Origin: Druceiella hillmani
Lineage: Eukaryota; Arthropoda; Insecta; Lepidoptera; Hepialidae
Assembly (NCBI GenBank): GCA_039881145.1
Contig: JAYKKI010000139.1
Coordinates: forward strand, 1,840,001 to 1,904,000
Direction: 5' to 3'
DNA length: 64,000 bases
The notes beneath the pieces were generated by a model, which saw only the letters and a program-made list of their open reading frames with translations, was not told the origin of the DNA and did not search any database. A program made the translations under genes and the position numbers. This document shows, in pieces, positions 54,149 to 64,000 of the stretch; position 1 is the stretch's first letter, and each line of letters begins with the position of its first letter.

Positions 54149-54152
<4 letters not shown>

Positions 54153-54217
<65 letters not shown>
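54153..54217. repeat. (TA)n microsatellite
   Basis: TA tract of about 65 bp closing the tandem-repeat block, followed by a degenerate tail with CA and CG steps. Confidence 0.95.
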
Positions 54218-54223
<6 letters not shown>

Positions 54224-55123
54224 TACGTATATATTTAAATATGAAGTTTATTAATTGAAATTAAAACAGAAACGAATAAACCTGATCGAACTATTAACGC
54301 AAACAGGTTTATTTATTTCGGTTACTCCTTGAGAGTAACTTATACCTATGACGCACTTTGAGATTAATAAAATAAATTGTTGTGCTCCTTGTGCTGGTTT
54401 CTTTGGTGGAATGGATTCTTATTGTCATTTTGCATGGATGTTCCTAACTTTCCAGATATATTATCTATTTTAAATATTATTTATTATCACCAGTAAAAAT
54501 GTATTTTCCTTGTAAAACATACTTAAAAAAATTAAATAACTCGAACAATATTTTACTAACACCCTTTGAGGGTTAGGGCAGGTGGAATTATAATGCTTAC
54601 AGAAGGAAGAAAAATCTAATAGTCAGAATTAAATAAATTATCTTATAAAAGAAATTATCACACGTTTCTAACCTATAGTTATTACTTATAAATTAGCTAG
54701 AATAACATATTATCAATATACAGTTGATCGCCCACTGGATATGATTATTTTAAAGCAAGCCAGTGTCTGCTTTTTGTATGGATACCCATCCAAATATAAA
54801 ACAGATTTAACCTGAGGATAATTCATCGGTAATCGGAATATAATCGAATGATGGCCGGCGAGAGCTAAATTTCATGACGGCCCTTTATTAGTTGTAAAAA
54901 AGTGTCACTTTCCACAATTCCCAAGCGACCATTTTATTTTAAATTTAAATCTAAGTGGTAACACATGTGCACCATTTTAATCATTATCGGAACTAATTTT
55001 CCATCACGATTTTTTCAATTATAGATAAAAGTAATAACTCCATTTTATTCGACTAATCAAGCGATTAAAAACTTATTTCGGTTAAGAATCATCTGGACGA
55101 GAACGGATTTATCATACTTTTTA
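54218..55123. other. AT-rich non-coding DNA
   Basis: No gene or RNA is recognised. Confidence 0.5.
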
Positions 55124-55191
55124 AAATTTTGAAAGACAAGAATATTTCTGAGGATAGATTTTATCAGAAATATTTTTGTCTTTCAAAATTT
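55124..55191. repeat. 28-bp-arm near-perfect hairpin
   Basis: Left arm 55124-55151 (aaattttgaaagacaagaat...) and right arm 55164-55191 are reverse complements with a single mismatch, which would be a G-U pair in RNA. The 12-nt loop is ggatagatttta. Pairing stops abruptly at both outer ends. Candidates are a foldback element or a hairpin RNA precursor. No known miRNA is recognised. Confidence 0.85.
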
Positions 55192-56664
55192 CCCAGGTCG
55201 TAAATTCAAATACAGAAATGAAAATAACTCGTATTCTTATTGTAATACAGATAAATGGAATTACATTAAAACAAAGTAATTTTTAAAAAATTAAGTAATA
55301 CATGTTGCAGTAACAAAAATTACCAAGTTAAAATATAAAAATTAAGTTAATTATTTAAAAACGTTTTGCATACTTTTTAAATGTCATAAATCCACAGAAT
55401 GAAGTAAAATAGTATATAGATTTTAAGAAAACAAATCCTTATTGCGGTATAAAATAAATGTAATTTAATTAGAGTAGTGGTGATTTAAAATTATGAATAC
55501 GGAAGTATTTCATTGGTAAGTGAAATCATTCCGTTAGCAAATACTGCTAATAGAGTGATTTCGATTATCAATGAAATTGACTGTATTAATTTGTAGAGAC
55601 TGCTGGAATTTTCACAGGTTTTCAGTTATTGATTAGTTAGACTGACTTGTATGTACAAAATAGGATCGAATATAGTCAATGCAGACTTTGTCTTTGATCA
55701 AGTAAATTTAGTGTCAATTATTCTTCACCTAAAAGCTCTACTAACATTGTCAAAGGAACTTACCCTAAACAATTCCTGATCCTTTTTCGTGTATGTATAA
55801 ACTTGAATTACACACTAAATTTCAAACTCGACGAAAAGCAGGTCATAAGTGTGGATGAAGAGTATCTTAGTGAGTGCTACAATTAGCAAGTTTTGGGTTC
55901 CGTATCCCAGAAACCGTAATATTTACTTTTATGCAATTTTGAATGCATTTTGATGTTTATTTATTTCCTCACGTTGCTTAAACCTGGTATAAAATTATGT
56001 CTAGGATCAGAGTGAGGTGTTGAAAACAAACTGAAACGAGACGACTTTAGCGTACTCTTGCAGATCCGCATTTTATGAGTTAAAACACACTAAAAAATAA
56101 ATGGATGGAACATATAACACAAAACGATGGTGCACGCGTCTTGGTTTATATCCTGAGTTGATGGAAATTCAGCCACAGACCTTTTCCGGCAAAAGTCAAT
56201 ACTGACTGATCACGTAAGGGTCGTGCCTCTGTGTTTACGTTATTATGTGTATGTATTACAAACGCGTGTCACATACTTTCTTAGTACTCCGTTTCTGATT
56301 TTAAAAAGGGATTCATATTAATGTCTAGCTGTTTTAAATATCGATACAGAGATACAAATAAACGCATGCAATTAACAAAACAACTGTTCAAAAAAGTACG
56401 ACTTTTAGTAAAAATAATGTAGTGTAATCATTCTATGATCGTAGGTCATTTTGTCAGGAACAAGCTACAAATGACAAAATTCATTCAATGTCTCCTGAAC
56501 ATAATAGGATTTCATGGAAATATTATTTACTGCAAAATAAGACTTGACAAAATTGTATTCAAGTTAATGTCACGTGAGAGATATTGAAGATCATTTCCAA
56601 TTTGTAAAAAATTTAAGCGTGTTCACCTCAAGCACTAAATGTTTTATTGGTTCTTTTCGTAGCA
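55192..56664. other. Non-coding DNA upstream of the tRNA gene
   Basis: Nothing is recognised. The 56000-56240 part is a little GC-richer, without ORF or repeat structure that I can name. Confidence 0.5.
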
Positions 56665-56737
56665 GCCTCGGTAGCGCAGTAGGCAGCGCGTAAGTCTCAT
56701 AATCTTAAGGTCGTGAGTTCGATCCTCACCCGGGGCA
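56665..56737 (+). tRNA. tRNA-Met-CAT: Elongator tRNA-Met (anticodon CAT)
   Basis: Delivers methionine to internal AUG codons during cytosolic translation. A complete 73-nt cloverleaf is visible. The acceptor arm is GCCTCGG/CCGGGGC (56665-56671 with 56730-56736; one G-T pair) and the discriminator A is at 56737. The D arm is GCGC/GCGC, the anticodon stem TAAGT/TCTTA and the loop CTCATAA with CAT at 56698-56700. The variable loop is AGGTC, and the T arm is GTGAG/CTCAC with loop TTCGATC. The T-T mismatch closing the anticodon loop and the standard TTCGATC T-loop fit the elongator rather than the initiator form. Internal pol III promoters are present: A box tagcgcagtagg (56672-56683) and B box gttcgatcc (56717-56725). 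There is no intron. CCA is not encoded, as expected for eukaryotes. Nothing suggests a SINE: no tail or related repeat follows. Confidence 0.96.
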
Positions 56738-56743
56738 TGTGTC

Positions 56744-56755
56744 TTTTTTGTTTTT
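56744..56755 (+). terminator. RNA polymerase III terminator of tRNA-Met
   Basis: A T6 run (56744-56749) and, after one G, a T5 run (56751-56755) begin 7 nt beyond the tRNA 3' end. Pol III terminates at runs of four or more T, so this is a strong terminator with backup. Confidence 0.85.
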
Positions 56756-59700
56756 GCTTATTATTTTTAAAAGTTCAGTAGGCAATATTTCTTAAATTTT
56801 ATCATTAATTTATATACAAAAATAGAAATAAATTTCTTAAAAAACATTCTAATGGCACTCTTTCCCTAGTTTGCTTCATATAATATTACGTGAAGACATT
56901 GCTTCCATTTATAAAAAAGTTGACCTGTTGCTGGGCTAACAGTTCAATGGAATTTTGACAAGTATTTACAAAATTAATTTATCATTATATCTTGGGAATT
57001 TCTTTGCTGTAATGTTTAAAATAGCAAAGCAATAAAATCGAATGTTGCTAATGTAAATATGCTTTTTGCTGGTTTTCATTAACTTTCACTGAGGATTATA
57101 CCGAGGTTTTTACAATTTTAAAAAATAACGCTTTCCCGATTTTAAACTAACGTCTTTAGTATAAAAATTATATTGGATTGTAGTAAACTCAGTTTGATAT
57201 TAATCTTGTAGAGCATTTATAGACATGATTATTTTTGAATTTCTTTAAGTAAAATTTAGCAGGCGTTATAATCAGTAGAAAATATTTATATGTGACTACC
57301 GAAATGTTTTTTTTCAATATTACTTATTATTATATAAATAAATAAGTTTCGCGACACATATTTAAATGTACATTTCCTTTTTCAAGTGCGTAACCGTGAA
57401 AACTTTTTGTAGTAAAATTAAGTTCATCCAGTCGATATAAATAACTTTGTGAGTAACTGTAAACGGAGGAAAGATGGAGACATAAATAAATACGAGTAAG
57501 TCCACACATTTCTAAATCCATAGTCTAAATACTTCTACAGAGAAGATTTGAAGTATATATCAAACGTTGTAGTAATGCCACCAGATTTTCACGTGTGCCA
57601 TGTTCATACGATATCATAAGGAATATTTCTGGTTCATAAAATCTACTAGTTGTAGTTGAGAAAATGGATAAAAGGTATGTCCCGAGGGAAAGGAATGAAG
57701 ATAATGACGTTTGTTATAAGCCATAACTTCGAACTGTCTTTTCAACTTAAAACTATTTTGTTAGTGAACCTTATCACTCGATTCTGAAGCAACTTTTTGC
57801 CTCTTCAAAATGTATATATTATACGTATTATTTTTTAAATTTATCCATTTACGTTACGTTACGTTATTCCATTATGTGATTTTATACTTATTTACTCTTA
57901 TCTGGGCTTGATAACGTAGTTTATAGTATGAAATAGGACCTGTTCTTGTGTCCGTAATCACCCGTTTTTATTTGTAATAAAATTCCGGAATTTCGCTCTC
58001 TTTTGCCAAAATGTTTGGAATAACTGCTATTTTTAAATGGGATTTAATCTCCTATGTAAGTAAATGTAGCGTTATCATTAAGATTGGGTGAAAAGCGGCG
58101 GGATATAGCATTTTCATGTTGAATCTTTAAAATATTGGAAAACTTTAATGTTATTAAATAAAGAGCTCTTATACTCCTTTGTTCCATTCAGATTATGTGG
58201 TAAACTCAAATGTAAGCAATCTCACTGGCCGCGAATGTTGCATTTGATGATGTATATTCTCAAATTATTTAATAATTTTGTTAATAATCTTGATCTTAGT
58301 GGTTTTGGCGTGGGTAGAGCTTCTTATCTTTGTCTGTTACAGATCCGATATGTGACCATTTTATATTTTATTTTCAGCACTCTCTTGTATTATGTACGCT
58401 TACATTGATCGACAAAGTTTTAGAAGTCGTGCTCAATAGTACATCCAGCGGGAGTGTGTTTATCATTGAATATCTAGCTTTAAGTTATGATGACGGTAAT
58501 TATAACTCGGGTAATTTTACCGGTAATTTAATTTAACTTTAAATGTAGATCTTTCTCCAAAAATATATTCTTAAATGTCCCTTTTTTATTATTAAAAATA
58601 TTAATTATGATATTTTGCATTTCAAAAATATCCATTAATAGGTCTGTATGTATGTATGCAGGTATGTATGAGAACGGTACATGTGGCAATTCTTAACCAA
58701 TCTCGGTAATTCCTTTTTTATTTATTGTTTAACGATAAGAACATAAACCTATTGAGGTTCACAATAATTTATAATTTTTTTCACAATGACGGTCTTTTTA
58801 CATGTTCGGTGACTGTTATCGCCCTGCGCGTGTTACTCTGCATTCATGCTCATTCTCTCTGCTCCCTGCTTTTTACCTTTTTATTCTTGAATTCAACCTA
58901 TTTATAAATATTTCTAACAATCTACAGAAAAACGCTGTGTATATACTTTTACTTAACAATAATTTTGACCTCCATTCTTCAGCTACTTTGACTACTGTAG
59001 AAAATCGATTATTATATTGTTTGATAGCTTAATTTAGATCATTATTAAAGGGCTCTATCAATTTGTATAGTTTTAATTTTCCACGTCATTCTTGCGATTT
59101 TGCTTTTTTAATATGATTTTCTTCTTTACGTATTTTAAGAAAAAACCTGAAACAAAATCACATTTGGCGTACAGCATAGATTGTAAAATTTTTCAGTCTG
59201 TCGTATATTATTTATATTTACATATATAAAAAAGTTTATATCGATATAAATAACTTTCCTTGACAAATGAGCTACAAGATTTCGTTTTGTGTTTCTTCAA
59301 ATTATTAAAAACATACAGATTTTGTTTGCATTCAAAAAATAATATTTTATAATAATATTTTTGTGTTATTTCATTTAGATCACTTACAGTTTTTAAGTCG
59401 CTTTAAGTTTTAGAATCTTTTAAAGATCTAAACTTTCAAGTTTTACGTCGTTTAAAATTTTAAATTGTTCAGAGTAAATAATATTAAATTTTAAGTAATC
59501 TAAAGATTAATGTCGTTTAAAGTTTTAGTTCATTTAAACTAAACTTTTTATTATTATTAGGTGGTTATAAATTTTCATGTAATTTAAAATTATTAATTTA
59601 TTTAAAGTACCCAGGTCTTTTGAATTGTTAGATCCTTGAAAGTTTTATGTTATTAAAAAGCTACAGATCGTTAAATATTATTGATTATTGCAGTTTACAG

Positions 59701-60990
59701 TCAACAATACCAATAACTTTCACACTTTTTTACCTTACTGTTACCTGTAAAACATTGCTTCTTTAATAGTCAGAGGAAGAAAAGGACGTTAAAACTTATG
59801 CACCTTACCTTTGTAACGACAGTTGAATCAATTTTGTGCCGTGTGTCTTTCAGATGAACACAAACTTAATTTATTATAGCTTTAACGGAGTTCATAGTAA
59901 TTACAAATATCGGAAAAAGTCAACCAAATATCCTTTAAAGTTTTTCACTCACCAAATAAGTTTCCTTAACTTACAAGCATTTTAGGACTGCCTAATGGAG
60001 CACGTCAGATATTGTTAAGAAAAATGCCAGTTTTCGGTTGAACAGGATAAAGCGCTTGAAATCTAAATAATGTAAGCAAAATTTCCTGGTAAAATAGCCA
60101 CTTCGATTAACATTAGCAATTCATATTTGGAACATTACGTGAGATGGCAAAGTTTAATTTAGATATTGGAATGCCTTTTTCTATGTTTTGGAACGATGAT
60201 CAGTAACATGGATATAGTTGTCTGAAAAACATTTACTGACATAAAGGGCCAGATAGTCGTTATTATACGATTACTACAGAGTAACAGGTCCCCCGTGATG
60301 TATATATTTTTTAAATAACTGCATTTTTTAATATGGAATATAGTCAAATGTAAAAAGTTGCTTGGTTTGTCAGAAAAGTACAGATGCCACTGTGATAAAT
60401 AGTTTATTTGAATTTATCTCTAAAAGGAATGCCATTATCCGTTCGTGTCCTGATCTTAATGACTTATTAAGTTTGATTCTGAGTTTTTATGAATTATTAT
60501 TCAACCTCTTCTTTTTAACTTGTCTTTAGAATAAAGATGTGATAATCTTTATATCATATTATTATATGAAAACTCATATGAAAATAAATTATTTATAATA
60601 TGACGAAATGCAATAGCTAGCTGAATTAACTTCGCATTACATTAAAAAAATTTGCTTATGGTCGTGGCTCCGCTCGTGTAGAAATTGTAATGTCCACATA
60701 TACGTCTAAGAATGGCAATTGAATTTAAACATCTCTTCCAGAAAATGACTTCTTATACTCTCGGGTGTCGCTGGCTTCATTATACTTTCCATAACTTTTA
60801 TGTTTATGTGTTGACCAGCTATTCTGTTTTATAATTTAAAATATCCCAGATAAAAACTTCCTACGACAGTGAAAGCCGCATAAAAATCCAGTTGGTAAAA
60901 ACCTGCTCTAAACAAACAGACAGGCAAAAAGACATTGAGTTTTTTAAAACTACATTGTTTAGATATTATTTAGAAATATTGTGTATACTT
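56756..60990. other. Long AT-rich non-coding stretch
   Basis: Contains (ACGTT)3 at about 57851-57865 and a degenerate (TATG)n run at about 58646-58670. A 59380-59560 segment repeats a 'tcgtttaaagttttaa'-like phrase at least three times. ORFs at 57330-57521 (-) and at 58148, 58330, 58725 and 58802 (+) are unrecognised. Confidence 0.5.
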
Positions 60991-61005
60991 GTGTGTGTGT
61001 GTGTG

Positions 61006-61059
<54 letters not shown>
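60991..61059. repeat. Compound (TG)n(TA)n microsatellite
   Basis: A short TG block (60991-61004) is followed by a TA tract of about 50 bp. Confidence 0.95.
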
Positions 61060-61062
<3 letters not shown>

Positions 61063-61461
61063 ATAAGAAAATTATTTTATTTATCTTAATAATAGATACC
61101 TGACAAATTTCTTTTGCAACGTCTTTTTTTATTTTTTCGATTGCTCTGCAAGAATAAATAAAAAACATATTATCCTAAATTTCAAGAAAATATTTTTATT
61201 TATTAACTGAGAAGGAAAAAAAATGAAGATACGAATTTAAACATGACAGGTATTGCCAAGAAAAAATTTCGCGTTCTGTAGACAGCTCCATTATATACAG
61301 TTAATTCCAGTTTGCTATCAAGGGAATAAAAGACATAACATATTAATTAAATTAATTAGACTACACAAAAATCCACCGTTTTATAACAGAATCCAAATGT
61401 TCCCTTGACGTACCCTTGAACAAATTAAACTATATCAGAGTAGTTTATCGAGTGTGTAATT
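61060..61461. other. AT-rich non-coding DNA
   Basis: No gene, RNA or repeat is recognised. Confidence 0.5.
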
Positions 61462-61815
61462 TCAAACTGTTGTATCTAATACAAATGAGAATTGTCGCTG
61501 CACGTATTTAAGGAATTTCTCCAAAAACAGTAAACACGTTTGTAAACGGTTAAAGTGGCGATAAATGTCTGATAAATCTCTATAATTCCAGTTTACACGA
61601 GGCACTGGAGTACAAATACAGTGCAGCGTGACCTCTAATAGCATTAGAAGTCGAAAAAAGGTCGCAAGGACAGATATAGAGATTATAAAGAGAGTACATA
61701 CTTGTTTCCTTTTTGTTATGGAATAACTCAATTTTATTAAGACGTTAGAAGTAAGGGTGTTCAAAATAGCGCTTATTGTTAAGATGTTTAAGTTATGGAG
61801 GTAAATGTAAGACAT
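61462..61815 (-). other. Unassigned 117-codon ORF
   Basis: The longest ORF in the window. It is Leu/Ile/Ser/Thr-rich, with a hydrophobic run mid-protein (VCTLFIISISVLATFFRLL) that would pass as a membrane segment. I recognise no family, no start context favours it, and AT-rich noise readily gives hydrophobic pseudo-segments. It could be an exon, but it is more likely chance. Confidence 0.2.
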
Positions 61816-64000
61816 TTAATTAAAATAATAGGAAAATATGTTATCAGATATGTAATAATATTACCATTTACTCCATGCCATAATTTAAACAGCTGTAATT
61901 TTCAGAGCTTTTAAGAAAAGGGCCGAATATTTTATGTCATTTACTACTATAAACTAACATACGATAAGAAAATACCTCCAATTATTGTTTTAAAATCATT
62001 GGTTGCAGTTTATGTACAAAAAATGTTTTAATGCATATTTTTATGTACATGAATGATGGAATTAAAAAAAACTACTTTGCCATTTTTTAATATACTCAAA
62101 TATATAATTCGAAAAAAATCGATTGTTTATAAAATCAATTTCGCAAAGATTTTAACACTCGAAAGCTGAAGCTGATTGCTAAGAGTTGATTGGAACGGAT
62201 GTTTGCATTTCTAAAGCCGGATACTTTTAATGTTCAAGATAATAATGAAATGATTTTTCTCCCGGTGTTTTTGCGCTATTTTACATTTCCCTGTTTGAAA
62301 ATTGGTAATACGAATCACGGAGCAATATAAAGAAAATTTGAGGTTGTTGAACATTTTTTTACAATTTTTTTACAATCTCTAACATTTAAGCATCGTACAC
62401 TTATCAAACTACATCACATTTTAATTACCATAAAAGGTTAAATTTATTATTAAATGTTCAACTTGCTTTTTGAATCACACACAAATATGTTAACGTATGT
62501 AGAAATGGAATCAAAATATATCAAAGGTAAAGTTTCAATAACATTACGTATATTATCTCCTGTGAAATGAAAATATACGCTTCATCCAGCTAATCATAGA
62601 TAGCAGATCTAATCACCGAGTAATGTAACAAAATATAGAGGAAAGTGGCACGACGTAAATAAAAGCCATTAAATTTATTCACTGAACTTGAACACAAAAA
62701 AAGGTTGCTTCTTTATTTAATGTCAGTTTAACGTCATTTTAGACAATTATTTACGGGTATCGTAAAGTATAGGATTTGTTGTGAAAATTATACTTATTTT
62801 ATATATTCGGGCAATTCGTTTTGGGATTTGTGACAAATATACCTTGGTATATAAATTTAGCCCGATTAATACGCCAATTACATTACCTGCGAGAAGGAAA
62901 AAATGATAAATAAACTGAAAATACGGATAGTCCATTGCAAAGTATACAAATGAATTAAATTATACTATTTTATCATACATTTAAAGATTAAATATTAACG
63001 TTTATTAACTATGGAATTCTATCTTTACATGAAAAATTTATATTGCTGTATAAACAATTACTTTGATTCAACTACAATAATTATACATAAAAATTGATTT
63101 ACTTTTATTGCTACAAAACGTGTTTATGAACTTAATCTATTAAAAAATTTACAAATCTAAACATAACCTTCAAAGGAAAACCCCTTCCTCAAGTAATGAA
63201 ATAACAAGACCACAAATACAAAAATAAAATATTTATAATAAAAATATATATATGCTGTACTTGAGGAAAAGGAAGGAAGATGAAATTTATTAGAGGTAAG
63301 AAGGATAAAGACTTACAAGTGCAAAGAATTTTTAAACGACTATTGACAATATTTACAAAGAGCGAGTTTCTGGTGTAAGGATTCAGAAGACGAATTTTTC
63401 ATAAAAGCAATTGTATGTTTTGAGAAGAGGGAGGTTGAGCAGGAAACTATTGTAGCAACTGTAGATTAATATTCAGTTATATAAGGGAAAACTAATATAT
63501 CTACTGCGTATATAAAATATTATTTTACTAAATTTTGAATAACAAATTTAAAATATAAAAGGCATATTAGTATGAAACGTCTTTGCTGTATAGTGTATAC
63601 ATAAAAAGATAATTAATTTGAAATCCGCATCATTCTTTAAAATGACATAACTCGTAAGATGACATAATTCATTATTTAATGTATCAAAAAACAATATCTT
63701 AACATACAATACAACCCAATAAATTAAGTGTGTGGTCATTATAGTTAAATACTCGCTCTGGAACTTTGTAACACTCATGCTTATTGCAACCCTCTTAAGC
63801 AGTTTACGGACAGTTTTGGGGATACGGAATATGGGGCTATTTGTCACGCTGGACGAAAGTAGGTAGATAGATAAAGAGAAATTGAGTTCGAATACATTCT
63901 AGTTTGTGAGTAAATTTGTAACAAAGTTTACAAATTTACTCCAATATGCAATCATCATGGACTGTTAATCAGTTTCAGCAAAACTAAAGATTCAAATGTT
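61816..64000. other. AT-rich non-coding DNA to window end
   Basis: ORFs at 62747-62935 and 63548-63847 (-) are unrecognised. A tgtaacaaagtttaca palindrome-like patch near 63917-63932, followed by aatttact beside the similar agtaaattt before it, is a small hairpin. Nothing else is seen. Confidence 0.5.

Noticed and set aside
61462..61815. Membrane protein gene in the longest ORF
   Set aside because: Hydrophobic runs are common in translated AT-rich noise, and no family or gene context supports it. It is listed only as an unassigned ORF.

Overview
This is a piece of a eukaryotic, almost certainly insect, nuclear genome. It is very AT-rich by eye and has no prokaryote-like gene packing: no open reading frame exceeds 117 codons. 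It carries long (TA)n microsatellites and decayed transposable elements of types common in insects: an env-bearing Ty3/gypsy (errantivirus-like) retrovirus, a piggyBac-like DNA transposon, RTE-type LINEs and another non-LTR element. Several short interspersed motifs also resemble repeats I recall from Lepidoptera and other insects. I cannot name the order or species. The window looks intergenic or intronic, and I could not support any intact host protein-coding gene.

The one convincing functional gene is an elongator tRNA-Met (CAT) at 56665-56737 (+), with all four stems and a pol III T-run terminator.

Layout. 1-9 kb: quiet AT-rich DNA with an RTE LINE relic at 1.3 kb. 9-17 kb: microsatellites, a 128-bp foldback (9.87 kb), a second RTE relic on the minus strand (13.4-13.7 kb) and a GC-rich hairpin island (15.0 kb). 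17-31 kb: quiet DNA with foldbacks at 19.75, 23.3 and 25.37 kb, a two-copy ~200-bp duplication (27.8 kb) and a short tandem array (30.85 kb). 31.1-37.0 kb is a transposon graveyard: a CA/GC tract, a non-LTR endonuclease fragment (+), a piggyBac-like transposase relic (-) with one recognisable end at a TTAA, a microsatellite, then about 3 kb of errantivirus-like pol and env (-). 37-51 kb: quiet, with a diverged duplication at 45 kb. 51.9-54.1 kb holds two complex tandem arrays, one an alternating 96/56-bp higher-order repeat and the other with an internal pair of perfect palindromes. 54-64 kb: a 28-bp-arm foldback, the tRNA gene and quiet DNA.

No genes cooperate in a pathway here. The interest lies in the TE fossils and the repeat structure. 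Many retroviral and transposase domains can still be read piecewise, but each is broken by stops, frameshifts or loss of catalytic residues, so none should be functional. I found no convincing new biological system.
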